From an uncultured Gammaproteobacteria bacterium (GTDB lineage Bacteria; Pseudomonadota; Gammaproteobacteria; Steroidobacterales; UBA11654), in NCBI GenBank assembly GCA_902553145.1, contig CACDKD010000007.1, positions 1 through 64,000 of the forward strand: a stretch of 64,000 nt of DNA, written 5' to 3'. The notes under the pieces are model-generated. The model ran no database searches and had not been told where the DNA came from. It saw only the letters and a program-made list of their open reading frames with translations. A program made the position numbers and the translations under genes. Positions 17,983-27,181 of the stretch are shown piece after piece. Each line of letters opens with the position of its first letter. Within the stretch, counting starts at the first letter, position 1.

Positions 17983-18465
17983 ATGAGCATTAATGTCGGA
18001 GATACAGTTCCAAATATTAGCTTTACAACCATGACAGCTGAAGGTCCAGGACCAATTGGCTATGACGATTTATTTGCTGGAAAAAGAGTTGCTCTATTCT
18101 CAGTTCCAGGTGCATTTACTCCAACTTGCTCTTTGCAGCACTTACCCGGTTTCATAGAGAAAGCATCTGAACTCACCTCCAAAGGCATCGACACCATTGC
18201 GTGCATGGCGGTTAATGATGTCTTTGTTATGGATGCATGGGGTAAAAGCCAAAATGCTGAGGGCAAAGTACTCATGTTGGCAGATGGCAATGGGGAATTC
18301 ACATCAGCCATAGGCCTTGAACTTGATGCATCAGGTTTTGGGATGGGAACAAGGGCTCAAAGATTCTCATTAGTAATCAATGATGGTGTTGTTGAAATTT
18401 TAAATATTGAAGACGGCGGTGAATTTAGAGTGAGCAGCTGTGACTTCATGATCGATCAGCTATAA
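17983..18465 (+). CDS. type II (Prx5-like) peroxiredoxin
   Basis: The 160-residue protein carries the peroxidatic Cys C49 in PGAFTPTCS and a second Cys C75 in the IACMAVND stretch, the Cys51/Cys76 arrangement of type II peroxiredoxins. It should reduce hydrogen and organic peroxides with glutaredoxin or thioredoxin as donor; no fused glutaredoxin domain is present. A third Cys lies near the C-terminus (SSCDF). TAGGAGAAAAG precedes the ATG. The MDR reductase follows after one base, so the two are likely cotranscribed. Confidence 0.93.
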   Translation: MSINVGDTVPNISFTTMTAEGPGPIGYDDLFAGKRVALFSVPGAFTPTCSLQHLPGFIEKASELTSKGIDTIACMAVNDVFVMDAWGKSQNAEGKVLMLADGNGEFTSAIGLELDASGFGMGTRAQRFSLVINDGVVEILNIEDGGEFRVSSCDFMIDQL

Positions 18466-18466
18466 A

Positions 18467-19465
18467 TTGAATATAAACAAAAAAATTGTCCTAAAAAAGT
18501 CTCCTAAGGGTATTCCTAACGAAGGAGACTTTGAGCTGATTGAAGAAAAAATAGAAGCGCCCGGAGAAAACGAGTTTCTCAGTAAAACGATTCATCTTTC
18601 TCTAGATCCATACATCAGGGGTGTCATTACAGGGAGACATATATATTCTGAAAAAGTGAATATCGGAGACACCATTGTCGGGAGAACAGTATCTGAGGTC
18701 ATAGAATCAAATCATCCCGATTATCAAAAAGGAGAGCTTGTTCTTGCATCAAATGGATGGCAAGAGTTCGGAATATCCGATGGCGAAGGAGTGAGAAAGC
18801 TTAACGGACATCACGGAAAATTAAGCACTGCACTCGGCATCATGGGTATGCCGGGACTGACTGCATATGCAGGTTTGCTAACATACGGTGAGCCAAAAGA
18901 AGGGGATGTTCTTGTTGTTTCAGCTGCAAGTGGTCCAGTTGGATGCATGGTGGGTCAAATTGCTCAAATTCATGGCGTTGAAGTTATTGGGATTGCTGGA
19001 TCAGATGAAAAATGCAATACGGTAAAAGACGTTTTTGGATTTAAAGATTGCATCAATTATAAGACGGAAGACATTGATCAGAGAATTAAAGAATTATGCC
19101 CCAATGGTGTAGATATTTATTTTGATAATGTTGGTGGAGATACGCTCGACATCATGACAAGAAATCTGGCTTATGAGGCGAGAATAGTGTTGTGTGGATT
19201 TATGACCCAATATAATTTATCGACGCCACCGCCAGGTCCAAATTTAGGCCCGATTGTTGGAGCAAGGGCTACCATAAGAGGTGTCGTTGTCTACGATCAT
19301 TACGATAAACAAGATGAATTTATTTCAAAGGCTGAGCAATGGCTTCAAGACGGTAAAGTAAAATTCATTGAAGATGAGGTTTTTGGAATTGAGAATACTC
19401 CTGCTCAGTTCTGTAAGTTAATGAGAGGGGAGAACTTTGGGAAAACAATCGTCACCATGCAGTGA
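18467..19465 (+). CDS. NADP-dependent MDR oxidoreductase (LTB4 dehydrogenase / CurA-like)
   Basis: The 332-residue protein is a zinc-free medium-chain reductase: SLDPYIRG near residue 45, the nucleotide motif AASGPVGCMVGQIAQ and the YFDNVGG motif are typical of the leukotriene-B4 dehydrogenase/CurA group, which reduces enone double bonds with NADPH. The start is a TTG one base after the peroxiredoxin stop, placed exactly where homologues begin (an IVLKKSPKG-type N-terminus). Translation is probably coupled to the peroxiredoxin gene. Detoxification of reactive enones beside a peroxiredoxin is a reasonable but unproven role. Confidence 0.88.
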   Translation: MNINKKIVLKKSPKGIPNEGDFELIEEKIEAPGENEFLSKTIHLSLDPYIRGVITGRHIYSEKVNIGDTIVGRTVSEVIESNHPDYQKGELVLASNGWQEFGISDGEGVRKLNGHHGKLSTALGIMGMPGLTAYAGLLTYGEPKEGDVLVVSAASGPVGCMVGQIAQIHGVEVIGIAGSDEKCNTVKDVFGFKDCINYKTEDIDQRIKELCPNGVDIYFDNVGGDTLDIMTRNLAYEARIVLCGFMTQYNLSTPPPGPNLGPIVGARATIRGVVVYDHYDKQDEFISKAEQWLQDGKVKFIEDEVFGIENTPAQFCKLMRGENFGKTIVTMQ

Positions 19466-19491
19466 TTGATCTCATTGCATTCTTATGCCGA

Positions 19492-19519
19492 TTGACCTTC
19501 GATCAACATGTCATATAAT
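19492..19519 (+). promoter_or_regulatory. candidate sigma70 promoter of the membrane-protein gene
   Basis: TTGACC (19492-19497) and a perfect TATAAT (19514-19519) are 16 bases apart and lie 35 bases before the next ATG at 19555. This is among the best promoter matches in the window. Confidence 0.6.
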
Positions 19520-19554
19520 CATTAACACTATTTGGAACTAAAAGGGGGATTCCT

Positions 19555-20226
19555 ATGAGTGGTCATGACATAGCTTTATTGATCCATCTGTTGTTATTCG
19601 TTTACTGGCTTGGTGGAGACATTGGCGTCTTTTATTCAAGCGGTTTATCGGTGAATAGAAATTTGTCACGTGAGGCAAGACAAATGGCAGGGAAAATCAT
19701 GATCAATCTGGATCTGATTCCGAGGCTTTGCTTAAGCTTGATGTTGACTGTTGGCGGTATTCTTACTGAATACTATGGTATTGATCATCCTACATGGCAA
19801 TGGGTTGGAATTATCCTACTTGGACCCGTTTGGTTTTGTGCATTGATTTACATGCATTTTAATGAAGGCACAGACCTGGTAAAGCAGATGACCAAAGTGG
19901 ATTATGTTTTTAGATGGGTCATGGTTTTCACTTTATTGGCATCTGTTTATTATGGATTTTATACAGATCGACTGGATGCTGAGCCATGGGTGGGATATAA
20001 GCTCGTTGTGTTCGCAGGTCTGATTTTTTGTGGAATCATGATCAGAAAATATATCGGTGGATTCATCAAAGGCATACATAACATAGCAATTGATAACATC
20101 AATGAAGCAGACGATATAGAGATGAAAGCAAGCTTAGATAAAGCAAGAATCTTTGTTCTTAGTATTTGGGTTTTACTTATCGTTGAAGCATGGATCGGCA
20201 TCGCCAAACCTGGAAGTATGAGCTAA
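19555..20226 (+). CDS. uncharacterised integral membrane protein
   Basis: The 223-residue protein has about five or six hydrophobic segments and conserved-looking polar residues in the first helix (HDIALLIHLLLF), somewhat like CopD- or DUF2269-type membrane proteins, though I do not recognise a family with confidence. A GGGGG ribosome site precedes the ATG, and a strong promoter-like sequence lies just upstream, so it is probably transcribed alone. The last bases overlap the stop of the convergent MFS gene. No function is proposed. Confidence 0.7.
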   Translation: MSGHDIALLIHLLLFVYWLGGDIGVFYSSGLSVNRNLSREARQMAGKIMINLDLIPRLCLSLMLTVGGILTEYYGIDHPTWQWVGIILLGPVWFCALIYMHFNEGTDLVKQMTKVDYVFRWVMVFTLLASVYYGFYTDRLDAEPWVGYKLVVFAGLIFCGIMIRKYIGGFIKGIHNIAIDNINEADDIEMKASLDKARIFVLSIWVLLIVEAWIGIAKPGSMS

Positions 20227-21434
20227 GAAATTTGTAACACTTTCTTTTTGTCGCCTGAGCGAACAAGGAGGAAACACAGATAACACAAACAAGTTGAAAG
20301 CCAGACAATAATAGCAATTGGAAAGAATTCCCCAGCATATATTGATCCAGATAAAATACTGAATAAGCCTCCAGTGACTAAACCCAATGAGCTAGAGAGT
20401 CCTGAGCTTGCACCAGCTATGTTGGGGAAATCACTGACTGCTTTAGCCATAGACATGGAAACAATAAAGCCATGAGCAAAAAACATCAGAGAGAGTGGAA
20501 AGACTATAGAGAAAATATTTGTGCCTGTGAGATATATCAATGATGCAAATAAAAATCCTGCCAACAGATTAAGTATTGCTCCTGTATTTAAAACTCGCAT
20601 AAGTCCTATTCTGGCTGTTAGATTTCCTGCAAAAAATGATGCCGATGCATATAAAATCGTCAATGAGCTCCAAACCAAACCAAATCCTGTGCTATCAATG
20701 CCTAGATCTCTGGAAAAAACAGTTGAACCAACAGCTAAGATTGCAAAGAAACTTCCCGTAGTGAATCCATAGATAAATGTCGATCCAACAAAGATCTCTG
20801 ATCTCAGAAGTTTGTAATAATTCTTATACCAAGCAGTTTGAGCCCTTTCTGGATCGCCCTTAATGACTGTTTCTGGCAAAAAGAGGAGGACTGGAACAAG
20901 AATCAAAATTCCGATCAATAGAGTAATCATAAATATTCCGTTTGGTGACCCCGATATGGAGAGTGCAATTGCTCCAATAACAGGTGCAATCATTGGAGCC
21001 ATGCCCATTGTGGCTGTCACTCTAGATAGTGATTTTGCAGCCTGATCGCCAACATAACTGTCTCTGATAATTGCTCTTGATGTCACGGTACCAACACTCC
21101 CTCCGACTCCTTGTAAAAATCTTGCAAAGATCAATGTTGAAAGAGTCTCTGCTGTCATGCAAATGTATGAGGCAATAATGAATAAAATGATTCCTGAGAT
21201 CATTACGGGCTTCCTGCCAAGCTTATCGGATAAAAAACCCATGAATGGCTGAGAAATCGCTAAACCAAATAAATAAGCTGAAATGATGAACTGTATGATG
21301 GAATAACTCGATTGGAACTCATTTGCAAATAGTTCCAGTGTTGGAACGACAATTGCCATGCCAAAAGGAGACATACCGCTCGCGAATCCCAAAAGGAGAG
21401 TAGAGGGTTTTCTAGGACTTAATGACTTAGTCAA
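20223..21434 (-). CDS. Bcr/CflA-type MFS drug/solute transporter
   Basis: The 403-residue protein has twelve membrane helices and the drug:H+ antiporter pattern, with GFLSDKLGRKPVM between helices 2 and 3 and RAIIRDSY after helix 4, as in Bcr/CflA exporters. The start is TTG, overlapping the end of etfA by eight bases, so it is the last gene of the etfB-etfA-MFS operon and probably translated by coupling. Export of an antibiotic or metabolite is likely; the substrate is unknown. An exporter tied to electron-transfer flavoprotein genes is not a standard arrangement. Confidence 0.87.
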   Translation of the reverse strand: MTKSLSPRKPSTLLLGFASGMSPFGMAIVVPTLELFANEFQSSYSIIQFIISAYLFGLAISQPFMGFLSDKLGRKPVMISGIILFIIASYICMTAETLSTLIFARFLQGVGGSVGTVTSRAIIRDSYVGDQAAKSLSRVTATMGMAPMIAPVIGAIALSISGSPNGIFMITLLIGILILVPVLLFLPETVIKGDPERAQTAWYKNYYKLLRSEIFVGSTFIYGFTTGSFFAILAVGSTVFSRDLGIDSTGFGLVWSSLTILYASASFFAGNLTARIGLMRVLNTGAILNLLAGFLFASLIYLTGTNIFSIVFPLSLMFFAHGFIVSMSMAKAVSDFPNIAGASSGLSSSLGLVTGGLFSILSGSIYAGEFFPIAIIVWLSTCLCYLCFLLVRSGDKKKVLQIS

Positions 21435-22365
21435 TCTTAGAAATCAATTCGGGTATGAACTCAAAAAGATCTGCAACGATACCGATGTCTGCAATCTCAA
21501 AAATTGGAGCATCTGCATCTTTATTGACAGCAACTATTGTTCCAGCGTCCTTGATTCCTGCTATGTGTTGGATGGCTCCTGAGATACCGAGAGCAAAGTA
21601 AAGCTCAGGAGCAATGATCTTTCCTGTTTGCCCAACTTGCATATCATTGGGAACAAAACCTGCATCGACTGCTGCTCTTGATGCGCCAACTGAAGCTCCA
21701 AGCTTATCAGCCAATTCATACAGTAATTCAAAATTTTCTGCACTACCAACTCCTCGGCCTCCAGAAATAACTGTTGATGCAACTTGAAGATCGGGTCTTT
21801 CTGTTTTTTCAGATTGAACCCCTCCATATTTTGTATGACTTGGAATCTCTACCGTTGGCATATCAGTATCAATGACATTTGCATTGTTGGAATTACCTAG
21901 CTCTTTGAAAGATGCAGTCCTGACTGTTGCCAGTATCTTTTTGTCTTCTGCTACTTTTATTGTTTGTATTGCATTGCCCGCATAAATTGGTCTTTTAAAC
22001 AATCTTGGTCCTTCTACTGACATGATGTCGGTGACTTGATTGACATCGAGTATTGCAGAAATTCTAGGGGCCAAGTCTCTTCCAAATGTAGTAGATGGCA
22101 AAAGTATGCAGTCGTAGTCATTTGCTATCTCTGCTACCACCGGTGCCATGCTTGATGCGATCGGATGCTCAAATGCTTCGTCACTTATCGAGAGAACATT
22201 TTTTACTGAATCAATCTTGCTTGCTTGCGGCGAAATAATGGAATCTTTTTCTAGCACCAAAATATCGATGTCTTCTGAAATTTCAGTTGCGCAGTTTACT
22301 GCTTTGGATGTTGATGTGAGAAGACTGCCATCAAAATGATCTGCAACTATAAGTACCTTGCTCAT
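21427..22365 (-). CDS. etfA: electron transfer flavoprotein alpha subunit
   Basis: The 312-residue protein has an N-terminal adenine-nucleotide-fold domain and the C-terminal FAD domain with the SRAAVDAGFVPNDMQVGQTG signature followed by LYFALGISGAIQH. With EtfB it accepts electrons from acyl-CoA and N-methyl-amine (dimethylglycine, sarcosine) dehydrogenases and passes them to ETF-quinone oxidoreductase. Its ATG overlaps the etfB stop in an ATGA. Such an ETF could serve the TMADH-like flavoprotein encoded at 40.5 kb, although the operons are apart. Confidence 0.96.
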   Translation of the reverse strand: MSKVLIVADHFDGSLLTSTSKAVNCATEISEDIDILVLEKDSIISPQASKIDSVKNVLSISDEAFEHPIASSMAPVVAEIANDYDCILLPSTTFGRDLAPRISAILDVNQVTDIMSVEGPRLFKRPIYAGNAIQTIKVAEDKKILATVRTASFKELGNSNNANVIDTDMPTVEIPSHTKYGGVQSEKTERPDLQVASTVISGGRGVGSAENFELLYELADKLGASVGASRAAVDAGFVPNDMQVGQTGKIIAPELYFALGISGAIQHIAGIKDAGTIVAVNKDADAPIFEIADIGIVADLFEFIPELISKID

Positions 22366-23114
22366 GACATTAACCCTTTTTCCTTAAGCGCTGTAAACAG
22401 CTGATCAACGTCTTCAACCATGACGCCTGATTCTCGTGGAGGAGGCGGTGTGACACTGATCACCTCAATCGAAGAGCTGAAGTCTGTTTCCATTTCAGAT
22501 GACTCAATGACATCGAGAGTCTTTTTCTTTGCTTTCATAATGTCAGGGAGCTTCACATATCTTGGTTCATTCAACCTAAGATCGGTTGTGATGATTGCAG
22601 GCAGATCAATCTCAAGCGTTTCTAAACCCTGATCAATCTCTCTGACAACTGTCGCCGTGTCACCGTCTATTGATACTTGTGAAACAAAAGTGGCTTGTGG
22701 AATTGAACATAGCTGAGCGAGTATCTGACCAGTTTGGCTGCAATCGTCATCGATGGCTTGCTTGCCCATCAGGATTAAACCGGGTTTTTCTTTTTCAACT
22801 ATTTCAGAGAGCGCTTTTGCAACAGTCAGAGGCTCTATTTCCTCATCGTGCTTTATGAGAACTGCCCGATCTGCTCCCATGGCCAATCCTGTCCTCAGTT
22901 GCTGTTGGGAATCATCTGGTCCAATTGAAACGACGATGACTTCTGAAGCATCTCCACTTTCTTTAATCCTAAGGGCTTCTTCTAGAGCTATTTCATCAAA
23001 AGGATTGATGCTCATTTTTACCCCTTCCGTAACGACTCCTGTTTCATCAGGCTTAACTCTTATCTTGACGTTGTAGTCAATAACGCGCTTTATGCAAACT
23101 AATATCTTTTCCAT
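22362..23114 (-). CDS. etfB: electron transfer flavoprotein beta subunit
   Basis: The 250-residue protein shows the EtfB pattern throughout: MEKILVCIKRVIDYN start, NPFDEIALEEALRIKE, and the GKQAIDDDCSQTGQILA motif. It binds AMP and pairs with EtfA. It is the first gene of a leftward operon, divergent from the DUF6491-like gene; the 95-base gap probably carries promoters for both directions. No strong ribosome site is visible before the ATG. Confidence 0.96.
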   Translation of the reverse strand: MEKILVCIKRVIDYNVKIRVKPDETGVVTEGVKMSINPFDEIALEEALRIKESGDASEVIVVSIGPDDSQQQLRTGLAMGADRAVLIKHDEEIEPLTVAKALSEIVEKEKPGLILMGKQAIDDDCSQTGQILAQLCSIPQATFVSQVSIDGDTATVVREIDQGLETLEIDLPAIITTDLRLNEPRYVKLPDIMKAKKKTLDVIESSEMETDFSSSIEVISVTPPPPRESGVMVEDVDQLFTALKEKGLMS

Positions 23115-23123
23115 GGGTTATTT

Positions 23124-23153
23124 TTGTGCTTGTCTTGTGAACAGTTATATAAT
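23124..23153 (+). promoter_or_regulatory. candidate sigma70 promoter of the DUF6491-like operon
   Basis: TTGTGC (23124-23129) and TATAAT (23148-23153) are 18 bases apart, between divergent etfB and the lipoprotein gene. The -35 box is imperfect. Confidence 0.4.
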
Positions 23154-23254
23154 TTGAAGTATTCTGACCTAAAATGACGGAAAATAACAGCTAAATCAGG
23201 AGAAGAGAAGTCAAAAGCAAAATCGTAAAATTAATCCCAATCATAGTCATTAAT

Positions 23255-23710
23255 TTGGCTGTTATTGGATGTGCCTCAGATGGGGAACTCACTGGAACAA
23301 AATCAAGCATTAATACCAGTAAAAGATCATCATGCTTTAATACTTCCAGCATCAATGATTATGAAGTGTTAGATAGGGGAAACCTAATTGTATATGGAAG
23401 GCCGAGAAAAAGAGCGTACCATCTTAAAATCAGTCCTGCCAATCTCGATCTTGGTGGATCTGACATGATCAGTTTTAGAAGTTGGACTGGTCGAATATGC
23501 GGTTACGCTGGGGATGAGCTGATCATCGCAAATGATATCTTTCAACCAAGGTATTCCATTGTCAATGTTACTGAGCTCGATGAAACAGGACTATATAACC
23601 TAATGGTTCAATTTGGAAAAGCAGAACCCTTGGAGGAAGTGGAACCAGAAGTCACTGGTGAACCAGAAATTACAAGAGAACTAGACAAAACAGATAGGGA
23701 GGAATCATGA
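23255..23710 (+). CDS. DUF6491-like lipoprotein (start codon uncertain)
   Basis: From the first canonical in-frame start (TTG, 23255) the protein has 151 residues. The central part, with NDYEVLDRGNLIVYGRPR, an RAYHLKIS stretch and RICGYAGDELII, fits the DUF6491 family as I remember it. The open frame continues upstream without a stop to 23195 and encodes a Lys-rich, hydrophobic leader ending in the lipobox V-I-G-C, so translation probably begins upstream. AGGAG at 23198-23202 sits 7 bases before an in-frame GTC (23210); ATC at 23222 is another candidate. No ATG, GTG or TTG exists there. The C-terminal tail is Glu-rich. The stop overlaps the next ATG. Confidence 0.65.
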   Translation: MAVIGCASDGELTGTKSSINTSKRSSCFNTSSINDYEVLDRGNLIVYGRPRKRAYHLKISPANLDLGGSDMISFRSWTGRICGYAGDELIIANDIFQPRYSIVNVTELDETGLYNLMVQFGKAEPLEEVEPEVTGEPEITRELDKTDREES

Positions 23711-24441
23711 GCGATAAAGAAAGTATCACGCAAATTGACCATGAAACAGTCATGGGGAAAATTATTTATCTCTCAAACAAGGAGGATAGAAAGGGGAAAG
23801 AAAGAGGGAGAGAATATTTCATCATCAATAAGCACGCAAATGGTCACAGAAAAATAGTGGCTCATTGTGAAATTGATGATCGCCCAGCAGTTATGAGAGA
23901 CATCACATACTCCTTAGACGAAAACTGGCTTCCAACAGATTGTTTTGTAAGAATCTCAGTCGATGACCAATTCATGGGATCCGGATGGTTTAATTTTAGT
24001 GATGGGCATGCTGAGTGTGAAACAACTACAGCTCTCGAAGGCCGAGTAAGTCAGAAAATGGAAACAAATGGACACTTAAAAACTTTTCAGAACCATGCGA
24101 TTGCTTGCGATGCATGGCATTTGAGGCTTTTTGATAGGAATAGTGATGAGAAAATTCAAAACACAGGTGAGATACTTTTATCTTCTCCGGATCATCGCGG
24201 AGCCTCCGGACCAATGCTTTTTCCAATCACGATGAATATAGAGTATGTAGGTGAAGAAACAGTTACAGTTGGAGCCGGGACCTTTGATGCGTTGCATTTT
24301 AGATTTGTAGGTACACCGGGCTTGCCAGAAGAACATCCGCCTTATGATATATGGTGCACAAACGACGGTGATTATCTTTTCTTGAAAGGTGCGGTCGGTG
24401 GATACATGCAAACCTACTATGAGCTAGTTGATCTTTACTAG
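23707..24441 (+). CDS. protein of an unrecognised family, paralogue of the 36.2 kb gene
   Basis: I do not recognise a named family for this 244-residue protein. It has no signal peptide or membrane segment and looks beta-rich. Blocks such as RDITYSLDENWLP, FVRISVDD, GSGWFNF, CDAWH, TVGAGTFDALHF and YDIWCTNDGDY recur at the same relative positions in the 234-residue protein at 36200-36904, so the two are true paralogues. GGAGG precedes the ATG, which overlaps the upstream lipoprotein stop. A TonB-dependent receptor gene follows. A lipid-, steroid- or aromatic-binding fold is possible but is only an inference. Confidence 0.72.
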   Translation: MSDKESITQIDHETVMGKIIYLSNKEDRKGKERGREYFIINKHANGHRKIVAHCEIDDRPAVMRDITYSLDENWLPTDCFVRISVDDQFMGSGWFNFSDGHAECETTTALEGRVSQKMETNGHLKTFQNHAIACDAWHLRLFDRNSDEKIQNTGEILLSSPDHRGASGPMLFPITMNIEYVGEETVTVGAGTFDALHFRFVGTPGLPEEHPPYDIWCTNDGDYLFLKGAVGGYMQTYYELVDLY

Positions 24442-24467
24442 CATTATGTGGTGAAATAACAACATGT

Positions 24468-24496
24468 TTGGTAGGCAACTGTCAAATCTATATAGT
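24468..24496 (+). promoter_or_regulatory. candidate sigma70 promoter of the TonB-dependent receptor
   Basis: TTGGTA (24468-24473) and TATAGT (24491-24496) are separated by the ideal 17 bases and lie 40 bases before the receptor ATG. No Fur-box-like palindrome is evident around it. Confidence 0.5.
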
Positions 24497-24535
24497 ATGA
24501 TTTACCAGACAATTTTTTTAAATAGGGGAATTTAT

Positions 24536-27097
24536 ATGAAAAAGCTAATTGTTTTATCTAGTGTTTTCTTCGTCGTAATGAGTGGGGTCTTATCTCCAGG
24601 ATTGTACGCACAAGATACATTGGAGGAAATAGTTGTTACAGCTCGTAAAAGACAGGAAAACCTGTCTGAAATCCCGCTTTCTATATCAGTCTTTACCGAA
24701 GAAGATATTAAGGAAAGTGGATTCAAAAACCTTGAAGATCTTTCATTGCAAGTTGCTGGTTTTCAGCATTCTGGTCAGGGCGGTCAAGCGCCAGGAAGGG
24801 TTAATTCGCAATTGAGATTCAGAGGCATGAACGTCAACAGTCTATCTGAGGACCCATCACTAAATATTGCAACAATGTTTGTGGATGGAATTTATGTGAT
24901 TGGTGGTTATCACTCAATACCATTGGAAGAGGTTTCTCGAGTTGAGGTTGTAAAAGGGCCTCAGTCGGCTCTATACGGGCGTTCTACTTTTGGTGGAGCA
25001 GTAAACTATATTACAAAGGATCCAAACACAGAAGAAACTGAAGGAAGCATTGATCTAACGCTTGGTGAAGATGGAGAGATGATCTTTTACGGCTCCTTCG
25101 AAGGCCCTATTACAGATATGCTGTCTGGACGTATTGCGGTTAAGTCTTACGAAAGAGATGGAATATTTACCGCTTCAGATGGCGGTGATATGGGTGCCGA
25201 GCAGACAGAATCGATCATTGGTAGCCTTGTTGCTAAGGGCGATAACTGGAAATTAAAGCTTAGAGCTTTCCACAGTGAAGACAGAGACGGTGGACCTGCT
25301 GGTGGTTATATCCTTGGATACAGGAATGACACGTGCACTGGAAAAACAGTTTCAACTGGCGATCCAGCTAATCCAACTGTAAATCCAACACTTTATGTCT
25401 GCGGTAACGTTCCAGGACCTGGGCAAGCAATAGATTATTTCGGCGGCACTAATGTCATCGATATGAATACCGTAATGAGCTCACTTGCATCTAATTGGTT
25501 ATTTGGTGGAAGCCCGGTTTCTGAGAGTTTTGATGGGAAAGTTCCTACACTCGCTGTAGGTTCGCACGGTATGGCTAGAGACGTTGATCGAATCAATGCA
25601 AATTTCTCATATGACATGGATAACGGTGGAACCATTGAAGCCAGTGCTGGATACAATCATGTTGCTACAATGTGGGTGAGAGACTTTGACTACAGTGCTA
25701 ATAGCAACTCTACATCTAGAGACCCTTACATCTCTCATGATAGAACTTATGATATTAAATACATAAGCAATCAAGATGGTCGTCTTAGATGGCTGATTGG
25801 TGCCAATAGATATCAGCAAAACTTTATCCATAGAGGACAAGGTGGAGCGATTATTATTGAGTGTGTAAATAGCTTTGGTATGCCTATACCTTGGGGTGGA
25901 GCAGATATCTCTAACCCATCTAATCGACCATGTGCACCTTTCTTGCCAAATGGTTACAGAGGCAATAACTCTGTTGATACAGGTGCTGGTAACAATTCAG
26001 ACGATGTTATATCGCAAGGCATATATCTTGGTATCGATTACGATATCAGTGACACACTTACTCTTAGTGTAGAAGTCAGAAAACAAAAAGAGGAAATTGA
26101 ACAAATCCTTGCTAGAACAAATATCAACCAGCTTGACTTTGATAGCACTCTTCCTAGGGTGATCTTAAGATACACTCCAAATGATAACTCAATGATTTAT
26201 GCGAGTTTCTCACAAGGAGTGCTTCCAGGTAAAGCCAACGATGCTGTGGCGAATGCAACAGACTATGAGCTAGAGCAATACAGAGCCACTCAACCAAACG
26301 TGAGGAGATTTCTTGAAGAAGAAGAACTCGATAGCATTGAAATTGGTTGGAAAGGAACACTGTTAGATGGTAGAGCAACACTTGCAGTTGCACTATATCA
26401 AGCGGACTGGGCTAACCAAAAAGGTAGAAGTACTGCCGTTGTAAATGAATCTTGCAGAGCGGCCGATATTGGTGGAACTGCTGCCAATAGGGTTTGTAAT
26501 GCAATAGGTGACCAAGTCAGAGATACAGAAGGCAACCTTGTCTATAACGTAAGAAACTTCGCTACAATGGGTGATTCTGAGATTTCCGGTATTGAAATTG
26601 AGGGTAACATTGCCCTGGATGATAACTGGACATTGACAGGAACACTTGGAATGGCTGACTCTGAGTTCAATGACTATCAGTACAACTTTGTAAGCGCTTT
26701 TGCGAAATACTCTCAGATGGCTGGCAATACAATGCCTAGATATCCTGAAGATATGGGTTCATTGAGTGCTTCATACAAAAACACCATGAATAATGGTTGG
26801 GATATGTTCTTCAGAGCAGACCTTAACTATTTCGGTGAAACGTATGCTGATGAGAGTAACTTAGCTACTTGTGACAGCTATACTCTTATGAATGCTCGTG
26901 GTGGTATTCAAAGAGATAACCTACGCATGGAACTATACGTTAATAATGTAACCGATGAGGAAGCATGGTCTGCTTGCACAAGATGGAGTGACTTTGCATC
27001 TCCTAGTGTTTTTGCATTATTCACTGCCTTCCAAGGTATTTCTGTGTCTCCATTGAGGCCTAGAAATATGGGTGTTAGAATTTCTTATGATTTCTAA
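24536..27097 (+). CDS. TonB-dependent outer-membrane receptor
   Basis: The 853-residue protein has a signal peptide (residues 1-25, ending LYA), a TonB box EEIVVTARKR at about 30-39, a plug domain with RVEVVKGPQSALYGR, and a 22-strand beta barrel ending in aromatic Phe (ISYDF). The length and plug resemble receptors for large substrates other than siderophores; the ligand cannot be told. The ATG at 24536 follows AGGGGAA with good spacing; an in-frame ATG at 24464 lies before the promoter-like element and would spoil the signal peptide. A strong terminator follows. Energy should come from the TonB cluster at the start of the window. Confidence 0.95.
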   Translation: MKKLIVLSSVFFVVMSGVLSPGLYAQDTLEEIVVTARKRQENLSEIPLSISVFTEEDIKESGFKNLEDLSLQVAGFQHSGQGGQAPGRVNSQLRFRGMNVNSLSEDPSLNIATMFVDGIYVIGGYHSIPLEEVSRVEVVKGPQSALYGRSTFGGAVNYITKDPNTEETEGSIDLTLGEDGEMIFYGSFEGPITDMLSGRIAVKSYERDGIFTASDGGDMGAEQTESIIGSLVAKGDNWKLKLRAFHSEDRDGGPAGGYILGYRNDTCTGKTVSTGDPANPTVNPTLYVCGNVPGPGQAIDYFGGTNVIDMNTVMSSLASNWLFGGSPVSESFDGKVPTLAVGSHGMARDVDRINANFSYDMDNGGTIEASAGYNHVATMWVRDFDYSANSNSTSRDPYISHDRTYDIKYISNQDGRLRWLIGANRYQQNFIHRGQGGAIIIECVNSFGMPIPWGGADISNPSNRPCAPFLPNGYRGNNSVDTGAGNNSDDVISQGIYLGIDYDISDTLTLSVEVRKQKEEIEQILARTNINQLDFDSTLPRVILRYTPNDNSMIYASFSQGVLPGKANDAVANATDYELEQYRATQPNVRRFLEEEELDSIEIGWKGTLLDGRATLAVALYQADWANQKGRSTAVVNESCRAADIGGTAANRVCNAIGDQVRDTEGNLVYNVRNFATMGDSEISGIEIEGNIALDDNWTLTGTLGMADSEFNDYQYNFVSAFAKYSQMAGNTMPRYPEDMGSLSASYKNTMNNGWDMFFRADLNYFGETYADESNLATCDSYTLMNARGGIQRDNLRMELYVNNVTDEEAWSACTRWSDFASPSVFALFTAFQGISVSPLRPRNMGVRISYDF

Positions 27098-27120
27098 TCA
27101 TTAATTGAAGTTCAATTAAA

Positions 27121-27153
27121 AAACCCTGGCTGGAAACAGCTGGGGTTTTTTTT
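27121..27153 (+). terminator. rho-independent terminator after the receptor gene
   Basis: Arms 27121-27131 and 27138-27148 form an 11-bp stem (two G-U pairs) with a GGAAAC loop, followed by eight T residues. It lies 24 bases after the receptor stop. Confidence 0.9.
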
Positions 27154-27181
27154 AATCTTCTTTTGTGGTTTTATTTAAATT

